Shown: in pieces, positions 27,168-37,494 of the stretch | Position numbering within the stretch: position 1 is the stretch's first letter | Layout: each line of letters starts with the position of its first letter | From: Alphaproteobacteria bacterium | GTDB taxonomy: Bacteria; Pseudomonadota; Alphaproteobacteria; Paracaedibacterales; CAITNM01 | Length of the DNA: 64,000 nt | Direction of reading: 5' to 3' | Assembly: GCA_021298215.1 (NCBI GenBank) | Contig: JAJTEE010000003.1 | Span: 124,001-188,000 of the forward strand | Position numbers and translations under genes: made by a program | Notes under the pieces: generated by a model | The model's database searches: none | The model's input: only the letters and a program-made list of their open reading frames with translations | What the model was told of the DNA's origin: nothing

Positions 27168-28884
27168 TTGGGTGCTAGCAGCAGCTGAAGATCGGCTGGT
27201 TATGCAGTATATGCAGTCATTTGAATTGCCTGAACTTTTATCAAGAATTCTTGTTTCAAGAAATATTCAACACGATAAAGTTGAAGAATTTTTATTGCCT
27301 TCTTTGAAAAAATATTTACCCGATCCTTCAATTTTGAAAGATATGGATCAAGCTGTTGAAAAAGTAATTACTGCGATTCAAGAGCAAAAAAAAATAGTGA
27401 TTTATGGCGATTATGATGTGGATGGAGCAACCTCATCAGCGCTTTTAAGGCGCTACTTTCGCGATATTGGTATTTCAACAGGCTTGTATATCCCCGATCG
27501 TCTTGATGAGGGGTATGGAGCAAATGCACAAGCACTTAAAAAACTAAGTCAGGATGGCTACAGCGTTTGCTTAATGGTTGATTGCGGCACAACGGCTTTT
27601 GAAGCGCTTGATGAAGCTAAAAAGTGTGGTCTCGATGTTCTTGTTTTTGATCATCACACCGCAGAAACACGTCTTCCGAATGCTATAATTGTTAACCCTA
27701 ATCGGTTGGATCAAGACTTAGGCGAACGTACCGACTTAAAATTATTATGTGCTGCAGGAGTTGTGTTTTTATTTTTGGTGGCCCTTAATCGTTCGCTGCG
27801 TCATTTGGATTATTTCAAGACAATTCAAGAGCCAGATTTATTGAGTTATCTAGATATTGTTGCACTTGGTACAGTATGCGACGTAATGCCTTTGAAGGGG
27901 CTAAATCGAGCCCTAGTAACGCAAGGTTTAAAAGTTGCAAGATCTCGTAAAAATTTAGGGTTAGCAACACTTGCAGATATTGCAGGGCTTAAAACCGGCA
28001 TTACCTCTGCGTATGCTTTTGGCTTTGTTATTGGTCCGCGTGTAAATGCAGGTGGACGGGTTGGAAAAACTGATCTCGGTTCTAAGTTACTGTTTACGCA
28101 AGATCTTTTGGAAGCGCAAGAAATTGCAACGCAACTTAATACGTTAAACTTGCAGCGCCAAGAAATTGAACAACAAGTCCTTGCAGAAGCTATTATCCAA
28201 GTTGATCAGAATAGTCTTGATACACGCTCAATTATTATGGTCAAAGGTGATAATTGGCACCCAGGCGTTATAGGTATTGTCTCAAGCCGTTTAAAGGAAA
28301 AATATCACAAGCCCGCACTGGTGGTAACCGACTGGGAAGGTGAACAAAAAGGTTCGGGCCGTTCGGTAACAGGACTTGATATGGGAGTGTTGATGCACCA
28401 AGCTGTACACAAAGGCTTATTAAGTAAAGGTGGTGGGCATGCAATGGCGGCAGGGTTTACTATTACTAATGGATGCTACGATGAATTTTATGATTTCATT
28501 GATCAAGCTGCATTTCCTCATATGCAAAACAGGGAATTAAAGTTAAGCATTGATGGATACCTAACGGTTGATGGTCTTAATCAACAATTTATGCAACATG
28601 TGCAGCAGCTTGAGCCCTATGGAAATGGACATCCTACACCAACCTTTGCTTTTAAGCATATGGTCTGCGTTTTTGCCGATGTGGTTGGTGAATATCATAT
28701 TCGCTTGCAACTGCAGGATGAAACCGGTAAACGTTTAAAAGCAATGGCTTTTCGGGCAATGCAAACACCTTTACAAAAAATTTTAGAACATCGTGGCCCA
28801 GTTGAAGTAGCTGGTAATATAAAGGTGGATGAGTGGCAAGGAAGGCAGCAACTCACCCTGATTGTTGATGATATAAGGATATAA
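27142..28884 (+). CDS. recJ: Single-stranded-DNA-specific exonuclease RecJ
   Basis: 580 residues from the ATG at 27142 (a second ATG follows directly); a longer frame from 27115 adds nine residues of no conserved type. DHH domain motifs: [38 protein letters not shown] and [16 protein letters not shown]1 motifs: [15 protein letters not shown], and [11 protein letters not shown] with [16 protein letters not shown] glycine repeats (here [13 protein letters not shown]). A C-terminal OB domain follows. RecJ degrades 5' ends in RecF recombination and mismatch repair. It sits inside the dap cluster with overlapping or near-touching ends. Confidence 0.95.
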   Translation: MMRSLKGFDWVLAAAEDRLVMQYMQSFELPELLSRILVSRNIQHDKVEEFLLPSLKKYLPDPSILKDMDQAVEKVITAIQEQKKIVIYGDYDVDGATSSALLRRYFRDIGISTGLYIPDRLDEGYGANAQALKKLSQDGYSVCLMVDCGTTAFEALDEAKKCGLDVLVFDHHTAETRLPNAIIVNPNRLDQDLGERTDLKLLCAAGVVFLFLVALNRSLRHLDYFKTIQEPDLLSYLDIVALGTVCDVMPLKGLNRALVTQGLKVARSRKNLGLATLADIAGLKTGITSAYAFGFVIGPRVNAGGRVGKTDLGSKLLFTQDLLEAQEIATQLNTLNLQRQEIEQQVLAEAIIQVDQNSLDTRSIIMVKGDNWHPGVIGIVSSRLKEKYHKPALVVTDWEGEQKGSGRSVTGLDMGVLMHQAVHKGLLSKGGGHAMAAGFTITNGCYDEFYDFIDQAAFPHMQNRELKLSIDGYLTVDGLNQQFMQHVQQLEPYGNGHPTPTFAFKHMVCVFADVVGEYHIRLQLQDETGKRLKAMAFRAMQTPLQKILEHRGPVEVAGNIKVDEWQGRQQLTLIVDDIRI

Positions 28885-28886
28885 AA

Positions 28887-29684
28887 ATGCAAAGCATTAT
28901 TGAAACGGCTTGGGAAAATCGAGCAAATTTAGAGATAACAAGCGATCTTAAAACAGCAATAGAGGAAACTCTTCAACAGCTTGATGCGGGAAGAATTCGA
29001 GTTGCTGAAAAAACCTCTAGTGGTTGGCACGTAAATACTTGGATAAAAAAAGCCGTTTTATTGTCTTTTCGTCTGAATCCTAATCAACTTCAACAAGCAC
29101 AACCTGTGCCTTTTTTTGATAAAGTTTCTCTCAAGTCATCAAATTGGAACCAAGAGCAATTTCTTAAAGCGGGATTTCGTAGCGTGCCAGGCTCAGTAGT
29201 TCGTCAGGGTGCATACATTGCTAAGAACGTGGTGCTTATGCCAAGCTTTGTAAATATTGGCGCATATGTTGATGAAGGCACAATGATTGATACTTGGGCA
29301 ACGGTTGGTTCTTGTGCACAAATTGGTAAAAATTGTCATATTTCTGGCGGTACGGGAATTGGTGGTGTGCTTGAGCCAGTCCAGGCTTCCCCCGTTATCA
29401 TTGAAGATAATTGCTTTATTGGAGCGCGTTCTGAAGTGGCTGAAGGCGTAATTATCGAAGAAGGCGCCGTGCTTAGCATGGGTGTGTTTATTGGCGCTTC
29501 TACCAAGATTATAGATCGCCAAACCGGCGCTATTTATTACGGTCGTATTCCTGCATGCTCTGTTGTTGTTCCTGGATCTCTTCCATCAACGGGTGGTGTC
29601 AACTTAAGCTGTGTAGTAATTGTAAAAACGGTGGACGAAAAAACACGCTCTAAAACAGGTATTAATGAATTGCTACGCGATTAA
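28887..29684 (+). CDS. dapD: Tetrahydrodipicolinate N-succinyltransferase
   Basis: 265 residues. An N-terminal helical domain is followed by a left-handed beta helix of hexapeptide repeats ([31 protein letters not shown] segments, [13 protein letters not shown]). [16 protein letters not shown] and [16 protein letters not shown] match DapD closely. It transfers succinyl from succinyl-CoA to tetrahydrodipicolinate. The stop overlaps the dapE start. Confidence 0.97.
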   Translation: MQSIIETAWENRANLEITSDLKTAIEETLQQLDAGRIRVAEKTSSGWHVNTWIKKAVLLSFRLNPNQLQQAQPVPFFDKVSLKSSNWNQEQFLKAGFRSVPGSVVRQGAYIAKNVVLMPSFVNIGAYVDEGTMIDTWATVGSCAQIGKNCHISGGTGIGGVLEPVQASPVIIEDNCFIGARSEVAEGVIIEEGAVLSMGVFIGASTKIIDRQTGAIYYGRIPACSVVVPGSLPSTGGVNLSCVVIVKTVDEKTRSKTGINELLRD

Positions 29685-30793
29685 TGATGAACGTTATAGA
29701 ACTTGCACAAAAGCTTATCCAATTTGATTCTGTTACACCTAAAGGTGCAGATTCTCTAGATTTTATTCAGAAATATCTTGAAGATCTTGGATTTAATATT
29801 CAGCGTTTGCCTTTTGGTAGTGTTGATAATTTATTTGCACGAAAAGGAAATGATAATCCTCACCTTATGTTTGTGGGGCATGTGGATGTGGTTCCTACAG
29901 GAGATGGCTGGAAGCATCCTCCATTTGCTGGCGTTGTGGAAAATAATATTTTATACGGTCGTGGAGCTGCAGATATGAAGGGTGCTATTGCGGCTTTCTT
30001 AGCAGCTCTTGCTGATATTCAACATAAAGGTTCCATCAGCGTCCTCTTAACAACGGACGAGGAAGGGCCGGCAAAAGACGGTATAGCAAAAATTATTCCC
30101 TGGTTAGAGTCCAATAATCATATACCGGACTTTGCACTTGTGGGTGAGCCAACATCTGTTCATACATTGGGCGATACGATTAAAAATGGACGCCGCGGTA
30201 GCATCAGCTTTGACATTGTTGTTCATGGAAGGCAAGGGCATGTGGCGTATCCCCACCTAGCTCAGAATGCCGCTAATCCGTTGGTGATGCTTTTACAAAA
30301 CCTCACAAGTCATCCACTCGATGAAGGAGCGAAGGATTTTGATCCTAGCAACCTAGAGATTGTTAAAATGAATATGCCGAATGATGTGTATAATATTATC
30401 CCTGGCGTTTCTTCTGCCTCTATTAATATTCGTTTTAATTCCTTGCACAATTTTAAAAACTTAGAAGAACGCATTAACTTAGAAGCTTTAAAAGTCAAAG
30501 CACAATATGGTCCTTGTGAAATTTCAGTAACAGCACTTCCTTCAGCAGAGCCTTTCATCACGCATTCTGAGGGATGGATGCAGAAAGTTTCAAAAGCTGT
30601 TGAAGCAGAAACAGGCTCTTATCCCCAATACTCAACGTCGGGCGGCACATCGGACGCGCGCTTTATTCAAAAAATTTGCCCCGTGTTAGAACTAGGGCTT
30701 TTAAATAAAACCGCTCATCATGTGGATGAGCATATTCCAATTGCCGATTTAGTTTCGTTGCAAAAAATCTACCAGCGTATTTTCCAAGAATGA
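29684..30793 (+). CDS. dapE: Succinyl-diaminopimelate desuccinylase
   Basis: 369 residues. An M20 di-zinc peptidase-fold enzyme: FVGHVDVVPTGDGW supplies a metal histidine and aspartate near residue 66, GRGAADMKGAIAAF the bridging aspartate, TTDEEGPAKDG the catalytic glutamate pair, and the C-terminal NKTAHHVDEH the last histidine. The dimerisation domain includes the NGRRGSISFDI strand. It removes succinate from N-succinyl-LL-DAP, the step before DapF. Two consecutive ATGs (29684 and 29687) are possible starts; the first overlaps the dapD stop. Confidence 0.96.
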   Translation: MMNVIELAQKLIQFDSVTPKGADSLDFIQKYLEDLGFNIQRLPFGSVDNLFARKGNDNPHLMFVGHVDVVPTGDGWKHPPFAGVVENNILYGRGAADMKGAIAAFLAALADIQHKGSISVLLTTDEEGPAKDGIAKIIPWLESNNHIPDFALVGEPTSVHTLGDTIKNGRRGSISFDIVVHGRQGHVAYPHLAQNAANPLVMLLQNLTSHPLDEGAKDFDPSNLEIVKMNMPNDVYNIIPGVSSASINIRFNSLHNFKNLEERINLEALKVKAQYGPCEISVTALPSAEPFITHSEGWMQKVSKAVEAETGSYPQYSTSGGTSDARFIQKICPVLELGLLNKTAHHVDEHIPIADLVSLQKIYQRIFQE

Positions 30794-30907
30794 AATAGAA
30801 GTTTTTCTTTCTTTTAAATACTTTTTTCAACTACACTTAAAATTAAAAGATACAAATGGATTTAGGTATTGTTAAATCAGTATAAATACCGCTACATTCC
30901 AGAATGT

Positions 30908-30984
30908 GCACCCGTAGCTCAGCTGGATAGAGCGTTGCCCTCCGGAGGCAAAGGTCGTACGTTCGAATCGTATCGGGTGCGCCA
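30908..30984 (+). tRNA. tRNA-Arg (CCG)
   Basis: A 77-base cloverleaf. The acceptor GCACCCG pairs with CGGGTGC; discriminator G and an encoded CCA follow. The anticodon loop CTCCGGA gives CCG (codon CGG) on a TTGCC/GGCAA stem, and the T arm is TACGTTCGAATCGTA. Confidence 0.94.
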
Positions 30985-31004
30985 AAGCTGTTTAAGAGTT
31001 GATA

Positions 31005-31739
31005 ATGTCTAATAGTGAATTTTCTCCTCTTATTCAATTTCAAAATGTCAGTTTCTCTTATTCTCACTCTGCTCAAGAAATTTTAAAAAATGTTAGTATC
31101 TCTTTTAACTCTCATGCCTTCTATTTCCTAACTGGTGATAGTGGTTCGGGAAAGTCTTCTTTTCTTAAATTAATGTACAATGAACTTTTGCCAACGCATG
31201 GTTCTATTAATGTGCTTGGGGTAGATACCAGAAATCTCACAATACAAACAAGGGCGTTGTTCCGGCAACAAATCGGTATTGTGTTACAAGAGTGCGAACT
31301 TTTTGATCATTTGAATGTAGAAGAAAATGTTGCCCTTGTTTTGAAACTTCAAGGTATTTCTTCCAAAAAAGCTAAAACTTATACAAAAGATTTGCTTGAT
31401 TGGGCAGGTCTTGGAGACTATCTTCATTATTTTCCTAAACAGTTATCAGCGGGCCAAAAACAGCGGGTGGCTGTCGCCAGGGCTGTGATTCGTAAGCCGA
31501 AGATACTTCTTGCAGATGAACCAACAGGCAACGTTGATGATGTGCAGTCGAAAAGATTAATGGATCTGTTTAAAGAATTAGTAAAAACAGGGACAACAAT
31601 TATTATGACAACTCATAATCGCCAGCTAGTAAATTCAAGTGATTGTTTCCAATATATTTTGCATCATGGAAAAATTAAGCAGACGAATGAACTGAGAAAC
31701 TCTATGACTTTTGGTGAAAATGCAGAGAGGTTTGCATGA
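31005..31739 (+). CDS. ftsE: Cell division ATP-binding protein FtsE
   Basis: 244 residues from the ATG at 31005 (a TTG two codons earlier is less likely). ABC ATPase: Walker A LTGDSGSGKSSFLKLMY, Q-loop GIVLQECELFDHL, signature LSAGQKQRVAVARAV, Walker B ILLADEPTGNVD, H-loop TTHNRQL. The order and the overlap with a four-helix FtsX-type permease identify FtsE rather than LolD. FtsEX governs periplasmic murein hydrolases at the division site. The stop overlaps ftsX by four bases (ATGA). Confidence 0.9.
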   Translation: MSNSEFSPLIQFQNVSFSYSHSAQEILKNVSISFNSHAFYFLTGDSGSGKSSFLKLMYNELLPTHGSINVLGVDTRNLTIQTRALFRQQIGIVLQECELFDHLNVEENVALVLKLQGISSKKAKTYTKDLLDWAGLGDYLHYFPKQLSAGQKQRVAVARAVIRKPKILLADEPTGNVDDVQSKRLMDLFKELVKTGTTIIMTTHNRQLVNSSDCFQYILHHGKIKQTNELRNSMTFGENAERFA

Positions 31740-32623
31740 TCTTTTCGATGCCTACAGATTTGCCTCTTTTATACGATAAAAATCGCAAAACATTTATGTT
31801 AACGCTTTCTATTTTGATAGGGTTACTTTATCTTGCAAGCATTTCTTCAAACGGTGTCCACCATTTTATAAAATCGTGGCAATTTCATCCGGAACAAGAA
31901 AGTTATGTGCTAATTCCTTATAATGGTAATGATGAGCAACTAGAACAAGATACTCAGGAAATTGAAAATTTTTTAAAACAGTCTGAGGTGGTAAAAGACT
32001 ATAAAAAAATTGATGAGAAATCGTTTGATCGCATGTTTAATCCTCAAGCAGGCATGAGTTCATCGTGGCTTGAATCTATTCCCTTTCCTGTTTTTATTGA
32101 ACTAAATTTAAAAACATCTTCTAAGGAAAAAATGCTGCTCATTGAGAGCGAAATTAAGGAAATTGTTCCAGATGCGTTAGTGTATTCGCAGCCTCGTTAC
32201 GCTGCAGAATTTGTGTCTTCATTCAAGATTTTAAGCTATCTTCTTGATTCGATCATTGTTTGTTTTGGTGCGGCATTTTTGGCTGTTTTAGTATTAATGA
32301 CGCGAACATTATTTATGCAACATTCGAGAAATATAGAACGTCTTGCTCTTTTGGGGGCTACTCCTTTGTATATCAAAAAATTATACTGCTGGTTTATGGC
32401 AAGATGTATTGCCCTAAGCTCAATATATGGTTTTGCAGGCGCTTGCTTTCTATGTTGGTTTCTTTATTCAATAACGGAACACATGGCATTTTTTCCTTAT
32501 GGTTTTGCCCTGCCTTCAGTATTTTTCTATTTCATGCTGCCTTACTTTTGTATAGTGCTTGGAGTTGGTGTTACCTATATGCTTGTGACAATGATGTTAA
32601 AAAAGTTATGGGCATGCGTTTAA
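31736..32623 (+). CDS. ftsX: Cell division protein FtsX
   Basis: 295 residues. Topology fits FtsX: a first membrane helix near 22-38, a periplasmic domain of about 130 residues, and three C-terminal helices (near 163-190, 216-240 and 260-285). Sequence identity to FtsX is low, as is usual in this family, so the call rests on topology and on overlap with ftsE. It transmits FtsE ATPase state to periplasmic amidase activators. Confidence 0.85.
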   Translation: MIFSMPTDLPLLYDKNRKTFMLTLSILIGLLYLASISSNGVHHFIKSWQFHPEQESYVLIPYNGNDEQLEQDTQEIENFLKQSEVVKDYKKIDEKSFDRMFNPQAGMSSSWLESIPFPVFIELNLKTSSKEKMLLIESEIKEIVPDALVYSQPRYAAEFVSSFKILSYLLDSIIVCFGAAFLAVLVLMTRTLFMQHSRNIERLALLGATPLYIKKLYCWFMARCIALSSIYGFAGACFLCWFLYSITEHMAFFPYGFALPSVFFYFMLPYFCIVLGVGVTYMLVTMMLKKLWACV

Positions 32624-33180
32624 AATTACTCGGTCTTAGTGCTGCCTTTTTCTTTTGGGCTTTTGGCCTAATTGATTTTTATTATAAAACACAACAATTT
32701 TCTGATCAAAATTTTTCTGCTGATGGAATTGTTATTCTAACAGGTGGAAAAGAACGAATTCAAAAAGGTATGGCGCTTTTTCAAAAGCTAAAAGCAAAGC
32801 GTGTCTTAATCTCAGGTGTTGATAAAATTGTAAAATTGGAAATCATCAAAGCAAAGCAACTTAAAGGCTATGATGATTTTCATCAGTTTACGGATCTTGG
32901 CTACGGTGCGGTTAACACGTTTTCAAATGCCTTAGAAGCAGCTACTTGGGTCAAACAGCACGATTTTAAATCTATTGCTCTTGTAACGAGTCATTTTCAC
33001 ATGCCAAGAAGCTTTTGGCTTTTTACAAAAACCATGCCAGAAATTGAGATTTTTCCTATTTCAGTTGATGGGGATGATTCAAGTTTTATTCATTTACTTA
33101 GAGAATTTCATAAATTTTATCTTACAAAAGTAGTGAGCAAGTTTTTACTCGATACAGATACAGAGATACCAACTCTTTAA
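32614..33180 (+). CDS. DUF218/YdcF-like membrane protein
   Basis: 188 residues from the ATG at 32614, inside the end of ftsX (an ATG two codons earlier is possible). A much longer frame from 32260 is a shadow of ftsX and is rejected. One N-terminal membrane helix precedes a periplasmic DUF218 domain: DGIVILTGGKERIQKG, RVLISGVDKI, NTFSNALEAATWVKQH and VTSHFHMPRSFWLF. Relatives (YdcF, SanA, ElyC) affect envelope integrity and peptidoglycan or lipid-carrier metabolism. Overlap with ftsEX suggests an envelope or division role. Confidence 0.85.
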   Translation: MRLKLLGLSAAFFFWAFGLIDFYYKTQQFSDQNFSADGIVILTGGKERIQKGMALFQKLKAKRVLISGVDKIVKLEIIKAKQLKGYDDFHQFTDLGYGAVNTFSNALEAATWVKQHDFKSIALVTSHFHMPRSFWLFTKTMPEIEIFPISVDGDDSSFIHLLREFHKFYLTKVVSKFLLDTDTEIPTL

Positions 33181-33302
33181 ACGGGGAAACTATGTCTGGC
33201 GAAGACTGAGATCAAAAACGTGCGCACAATTTCAAGTCAATAATTTACATGTATTTTTTTTGTGCGTAAGCTTTAAGTAGAAATCAGAAATGCTTGAAAT
33301 CG

Positions 33303-33440
33303 ATGTTTTACGCTATTTGTTATTTTTTATTACTCACTGCCTGCTCAAGTAACACAGAGACCATGCAAAAAACGAACCCGAGTGGTAGTGCGGCAAAATT
33401 AAAAGATCTCAGCATGCCTGCTTCTCCTGCTTCCAAATAA
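33303..33440 (+). CDS. Small predicted lipoprotein
   Basis: 45 residues. The N-terminus MFYAICYFLLLTACSSNTE has a lipobox LTAC with the lipidated cysteine at position 14, and a short polar tail rich in Ser, Pro and Lys follows. It falls in the only stretch longer than 300 bases (33181-33503) without a larger gene. No strong ribosome-binding site is visible, so existence rests on the lipobox. Nothing else was recognised in this intergenic stretch besides the hairpin near its end. Confidence 0.5.
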   Translation: MFYAICYFLLLTACSSNTETMQKTNPSGSAAKLKDLSMPASPASK

Positions 33441-33444
33441 AGCC

Positions 33445-33483
33445 TATCTTTTGTAGAATGCAATCTTATGCTACAAAAAGATA
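33445..33483 (+). terminator. Stem-loop between small lipoprotein and thrS
   Basis: TATCTTTTGTAG (33445-33456) pairs with CTACAAAAAGATA (33471-33483) with one bulged A and a 14-base loop. It lies four bases after the lipoprotein stop and 20 bases before thrS. There is no uridine tract, so it may be an RNA 3'-end structure or a thrS leader hairpin rather than a standard terminator. Confidence 0.4.
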
Positions 33484-33503
33484 TCAATTAGCTCTTTTGT
33501 TTT

Positions 33504-35420
33504 ATGATCACGATACGTCTTAAAGATGGTTCCGAAAAAGTATTTGAAAAAATTCCAACAGGCGAAGAGATTGCTTTCTCGATTTCTCCGCGGCTTGCCA
33601 AAGATGCCGTTGCTATTCGTGTAAATGGCGATCTAAAAGATTTAAATCAGCCCGTTCAAAATGGTGCCCAAATTGAAATTATTACCAAGTCTAGCGATGA
33701 AGGGCTTGAAGTTATTCGCCATGACACGGCGCACTTGTTTGCGCAGGCTATAAAAGAGCTATATCCCGATACGCAAATTACCATTGGTCCCGCGATTGAA
33801 AATGGTTTTTACTACGATATTTATCCAAAAAAATCCCTTTCAATAGATGATTTGCCAGCCATTGAAAAGCGCATGCACGATATCGTGGATCAAGATATTG
33901 CCATTGTGCGCGAGGAATGGAATCGTGATGATGCTATTCCTTTTTTCAAAGACATGGGAGAGCATTTTAAAGCAGAAATTATTGAAGGAATTCCGCAAGG
34001 CGAAACCATTAGTTTATATCGTCAGGGGCAATTTATTGACCTTTGTCGAGGACCTCATTTGCCAACAACAAAAAGAGTAGGGCACGCATTTAAATTGATG
34101 AAGCTTGCAGGCGCTTACTGGCGGGGTGATCATCGCAATGTGATGTTGCAACGTATTTACGGAACCGCTTGGGCAACACAGCAACAGCTTGATGAATACT
34201 TGCATATGCTTGAAGAAGCTGAAAAACGTGATCATCGCAAACTTGGTGCTGAGCTTGGTCTTTTTCATATGCAAGAAGAAGCAACAGGCTCCGTGTTTTG
34301 GCATCCTAAAGGTTGGACAATTTATCGTAATCTAGAAAATTTCGTACGCAAACGCATTGAAAAAGCTAATTATGTAGAAGTACGCACCCCCCACCTAGTT
34401 GATCGTTCTCTTTGGGAGGCATCTGGTCACTGGGATAAATTCGGCACCAATATGTACAGCGTGCAAGCTGATGAAGATAAAGTCTTGGCGATTAAGCCAA
34501 TGAACTGCCCATGTCATGTGCAAATTTTTAAACAAGGTTTAAAAAGCTACCGAGATTTACCATTACGTATGGCGGAATTTGGTGCGTGTCATCGTAATGA
34601 ACCTAGTGGTTCTTTGCATGGTATCATGCGTGTACGCAGCTTTGTGCAAGACGATGCGCATATATTTTGCACACCTGATCAAATTATTTCAGAAACTAAA
34701 AGCTTCTGTGATTTATTAAAAGGCATGTACAAAGACCTTGGTTTTGATGATTTTAAGGTGAAATTTTCGGATCGCCCCGAAGTGCGCGCAGGTACCGATG
34801 AACTTTGGGATAAGGCCGAAGCTGCACTTAAAGAAGCAACGCTTGCAGCCGGCATTGAATATAGTCTAAATCCAGGCGAGGGGGCTTTTTATGGTCCTAA
34901 GCTCGAGTTTGTCTTGAAGGATTGCATTGGTCGTGAATGGCAGTGTGGTACGTTGCAGGTTGATTACTGTTTACCAGAGCGTCTTGATGCAACATACGTT
35001 GGGGAAGATGGCCAAAAGCATCATCCGGTGATGTTACACCGTGCCGTACTTGGTTCGTTAGAGCGTTTCGTTGGTGTTCTTATTGAACATTACGCTGGTA
35101 AGTTTCCCCTATGGCTAGCTCCAGTACAAGTGGTTGTCGCAAGCATTACGACGGAAGCTAATGACTATGCACAAGATTTACTAAATCAACTACGCGAGAA
35201 GGGTATCCGGGCGGAGCTTGATACGCGTAACGAAAAGATTTCTTATAAAATTCGTGAGCATTCCTTACAAAAAATCCCTTACGTTTATGTGGTAGGTAAG
35301 CGCGAAGCAGAGGAAAAAACCGTAGCGATCCGCAAACTTGGTGGAGAACAGCAAACCGTGATGACCTTTTCTCAAGCGCTGCAAGATATATATGCTGAGG
35401 CTAATACAGTTGAGTATTAA
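33504..35420 (+). CDS. thrS: Threonyl-tRNA synthetase
   Basis: 638 residues, full length. Domain order: TGS (about 1-60), the HxxxH editing domain ([17 protein letters not shown] near 73), the class II catalytic core with motif 2 ([21 protein letters not shown]) and the zinc cysteine in PMNCPCH near 334, motif 3 [14 protein letters not shown], and the C-terminal anticodon-binding domain ([10 protein letters not shown]). The editing HxxxH pair is kept, so mischarged Ser-tRNA-Thr can be cleared. infC-rpmI-rplT, the usual neighbours, are absent. Confidence 0.98.
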   Translation: MITIRLKDGSEKVFEKIPTGEEIAFSISPRLAKDAVAIRVNGDLKDLNQPVQNGAQIEIITKSSDEGLEVIRHDTAHLFAQAIKELYPDTQITIGPAIENGFYYDIYPKKSLSIDDLPAIEKRMHDIVDQDIAIVREEWNRDDAIPFFKDMGEHFKAEIIEGIPQGETISLYRQGQFIDLCRGPHLPTTKRVGHAFKLMKLAGAYWRGDHRNVMLQRIYGTAWATQQQLDEYLHMLEEAEKRDHRKLGAELGLFHMQEEATGSVFWHPKGWTIYRNLENFVRKRIEKANYVEVRTPHLVDRSLWEASGHWDKFGTNMYSVQADEDKVLAIKPMNCPCHVQIFKQGLKSYRDLPLRMAEFGACHRNEPSGSLHGIMRVRSFVQDDAHIFCTPDQIISETKSFCDLLKGMYKDLGFDDFKVKFSDRPEVRAGTDELWDKAEAALKEATLAAGIEYSLNPGEGAFYGPKLEFVLKDCIGREWQCGTLQVDYCLPERLDATYVGEDGQKHHPVMLHRAVLGSLERFVGVLIEHYAGKFPLWLAPVQVVVASITTEANDYAQDLLNQLREKGIRAELDTRNEKISYKIREHSLQKIPYVYVVGKREAEEKTVAIRKLGGEQQTVMTFSQALQDIYAEANTVEY

Positions 35421-35436
35421 TATTGAAAAATAATTA

Positions 35437-35465
35437 TTGCGTTTTATTATAAAAGTTCTTATATA
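35437..35465 (+). promoter_or_regulatory. Promoter of the 35499 exported-protein gene
   Basis: TTGCGT (35437-35442), a 17-base spacer and TATATA (35460-35465), located 34 bases before the ATG. Confidence 0.5.
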
Positions 35466-35498
35466 AAAAACGTAATGAAGTTTTTAAGGGATTAAATA

Positions 35499-35966
35499 AT
35501 GAAAAAATACACGTTAGCCTTATTGGCAGCAACGATTCTTTCTAGCTCGCTTGTGGCTATGGAAAGAGTTGAACTAACACCGGATGGAATTAGAGCGCAT
35601 TTTGCTAATCCTCCTGCAAACAGGCATATGTACGATTTAGATGCAGTTAGAGCTGCCTTAGATCGTGGACCTGTTGGCGTTGGAGCTGCTAACCTAGATC
35701 TTTATCACCAAGCACGTGATATTTTGTTATATGAGCTTACTAATCCAGCAATGGGTGTCCATGGTCTCTATTTTCCGCCTGAATGTATGGAAATGGAAAA
35801 AACGCAACTTGCTGATGCTGAAATTAATGATGCGTTTATGAACGCGGTTTTGGAAACCTTAAATAACCCAGGAGGTCCAAACTATAACCAAGTATTGGAT
35901 GATGTGCGCGCTCATCAAGCAGTATACCGCCAAGATATTTTGAATATAGTTGCTGCAATCAACTAA
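35499..35966 (+). CDS. Small exported protein of unknown function
   Basis: 155 residues with a clear signal peptide (MKKYTLALLAATILSSSLVA, cleavage near A20-M21). The mature part is acidic, helical and rich in Ala, Asn and Asp, with no cysteine pair or catalytic motif. I do not recognise the family. It has its own promoter and its own terminator, so it is a single-gene unit that is likely expressed well. Confidence 0.75.
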   Translation: MKKYTLALLAATILSSSLVAMERVELTPDGIRAHFANPPANRHMYDLDAVRAALDRGPVGVGAANLDLYHQARDILLYELTNPAMGVHGLYFPPECMEMEKTQLADAEINDAFMNAVLETLNNPGGPNYNQVLDDVRAHQAVYRQDILNIVAAIN

Positions 35967-35995
35967 TCTAATTTTCCAGCGAATTATATAAAAGG

Positions 35996-36018
35996 GCACC
36001 CTCACTGGGGTGCTTTTT
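35996..36018 (+). terminator. Rho-independent terminator after 35499 gene
   Basis: GCACCC (35996-36001) pairs with GGGTGC (36008-36013) around a 6-base loop, followed by five T residues. It ends at the stop codon of the convergent EVE gene. Confidence 0.8.
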
Positions 36019-36422
36019 CACTTTCCCAACTTCAACACGCACTCCCACTGCTGTGGCGTTATCGGCATTACCGAAAGACGTGATTGCTTGATTAAGGGTA
36101 GATCTTGCAATTCTTTGGTTTGCTTAATTTGCTCCAGCGATACAGGCTTTTGTAACGCTTCTACATACTCTACATCAACCAAGCCAAAATTCCCTGTTTC
36201 ATCGGTAGGATCTGGCTTATAGGCCGAGCACACACGTACAATACCCATAATCTCTTTACCAACAACCGAATGATAGAAAAAGCAAAGATCATCAATGTTC
36301 ATTTGCCTTAAATTATTACGGGCCTGATAGTTTCGCACTCCATCCCAGCTAGTGATCTTTTTCCTAACCTGATCATTCCAAGACCATGCACTTGGTTCCG
36401 ATTTAATAAGCCAATATTGCAT
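36018..36422 (-). CDS. EVE domain protein
   Basis: 134 residues from the ATG at 36422, which overlaps the gpsA stop (tgATG); a GTG one codon earlier is possible. The whole protein is an EVE (PUA-like) domain: YWLIKSEPSAWSW, WDGVRNYQARNNLRQM, DLCFFYHSV, GIVRVCSAYKPDPTDETG and DVEYVEALQKPVSLEQIK. EVE domains bind modified bases in nucleic acids. Coupling to gpsA is common in some alphaproteobacteria and does not by itself show a joint function. Confidence 0.93.
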   Translation of the reverse strand: MQYWLIKSEPSAWSWNDQVRKKITSWDGVRNYQARNNLRQMNIDDLCFFYHSVVGKEIMGIVRVCSAYKPDPTDETGNFGLVDVEYVEALQKPVSLEQIKQTKELQDLPLIKQSRLSVMPITPQQWECVLKLGK

Positions 36423-37414
36423 CACTCAAGCTCTCGATCATGTTGCGTGCTAAACAGCTCTTCAAGCACATCATCAATAGGTTTTTTTGCGTACAAAATA
36501 TCATAAACAGCACAAATGATTGGCGCATGAATTTTATGCTTTCCTGCTAATTCAAAGGCAACTTTTGTCGTTGGCACCCCTTCAGTGATGTTTTTTCTGG
36601 TATTTAGTATCTCTTCCAAAGATAAACCATGCGCTAAAGAAATACCCAAGCTAGTGTTGCGCGATTTTTCGCTAGAGCAAGTCAGCATTAAATCGCCAAT
36701 ACCAGCAAGTGTTTGAGTGGTGTCTCTTTCTCCCCCTAAAGCACATATGATACGGCTTATTTCAACATTTGCACGTGTTATAAGCGTTGCTAAACAGTTT
36801 TGTCCAAAATTTTTACCCATCACAATACCTGCCGCAATGGCAATAACATTCTTTAATGCTCCTGCTAATTCAACGCCAATGACATCGTCATACGCATATA
36901 CGCGAAAAGCTTTATGCCGTAACACGTAGCTTATATTTTTAGCCAACTCTAAATCTTTAAAAGCAAGTGTTGAAGCAGCAGGCAAATCCTTAGCAATCTC
37001 ATCCGCAAAGTTAGGCCCAGAAAGCATACCCACCGAATTTGGCAAAGATTCTTTAAAAATTTCTGAAATAGGCTTTTGTGTTTGAAGTTCTAGCCCTTTG
37101 CTGCAAACAACAATAGGACAGTCTTGGGGCATATGTGTGCTCAAGCATTCTATAAGTTCGCGACTTTGTTGCACCGGTGCTGTCCATAAAAGTAGTTTAG
37201 CTATTGCAATCTCAGCAACATCATTCGTAATAGATAACGTTTCCGGAATAGTTATTCCAGGTAAATAGGTAGACTCTCTATCAGCGCATAATTTTTCTAC
37301 ATGCTCTTTGCGTCTTCCCCATAATGCAACGTTTTTACCAGCGTTATGAAGGCTGATAGCCAAAGCTGTGCCCCAAGCACCTGTACCAATAATAAGAATT
37401 TTTGTATTTTCCAT
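36422..37414 (-). CDS. gpsA: Glycerol-3-phosphate dehydrogenase [NAD(P)+]
   Basis: 330 residues from the ATG at 37414; a longer frame from 37465 adds 17 hydrophobic residues that family members lack. N-terminal Rossmann motif ILIIGTGAWGTALA, then CSKGLELQT, GPNFADEIAKDLPAAS, the catalytic-lysine region GALKNVIAIAAGI, and TLAGIGDLMLTCSS. It makes sn-glycerol 3-phosphate for phospholipids. Only about 80 bases separate it from the divergent cmk. Confidence 0.96.
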   Translation of the reverse strand: MENTKILIIGTGAWGTALAISLHNAGKNVALWGRRKEHVEKLCADRESTYLPGITIPETLSITNDVAEIAIAKLLLWTAPVQQSRELIECLSTHMPQDCPIVVCSKGLELQTQKPISEIFKESLPNSVGMLSGPNFADEIAKDLPAASTLAFKDLELAKNISYVLRHKAFRVYAYDDVIGVELAGALKNVIAIAAGIVMGKNFGQNCLATLITRANVEISRIICALGGERDTTQTLAGIGDLMLTCSSEKSRNTSLGISLAHGLSLEEILNTRKNITEGVPTTKVAFELAGKHKIHAPIICAVYDILYAKKPIDDVLEELFSTQHDRELE

Positions 37415-37494
37415 AGAGCGAATTGTGATAAATAAAAAAAGAACTTGCAAGTTTTTTTCAAACAAGGTTCTTTAAGAAAAAAGGAAAATAAAAA

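Noticed and set aside
30843..31076. Minus-strand ORF of 77 codons across the tRNA-Arg gene, with the segment GAPDTIRTYDLCLRRATLYP
   Set aside because: This is the antisense translation of a tRNA gene, a well-known database artefact; the tRNA cloverleaf explains the sequence.
32260..32613. Long N-terminal extension of the DUF218 gene
   Set aside because: It reads ftsX in another frame and adds aromatic, cysteine-rich sequence with no family match; the family start fits 32614.
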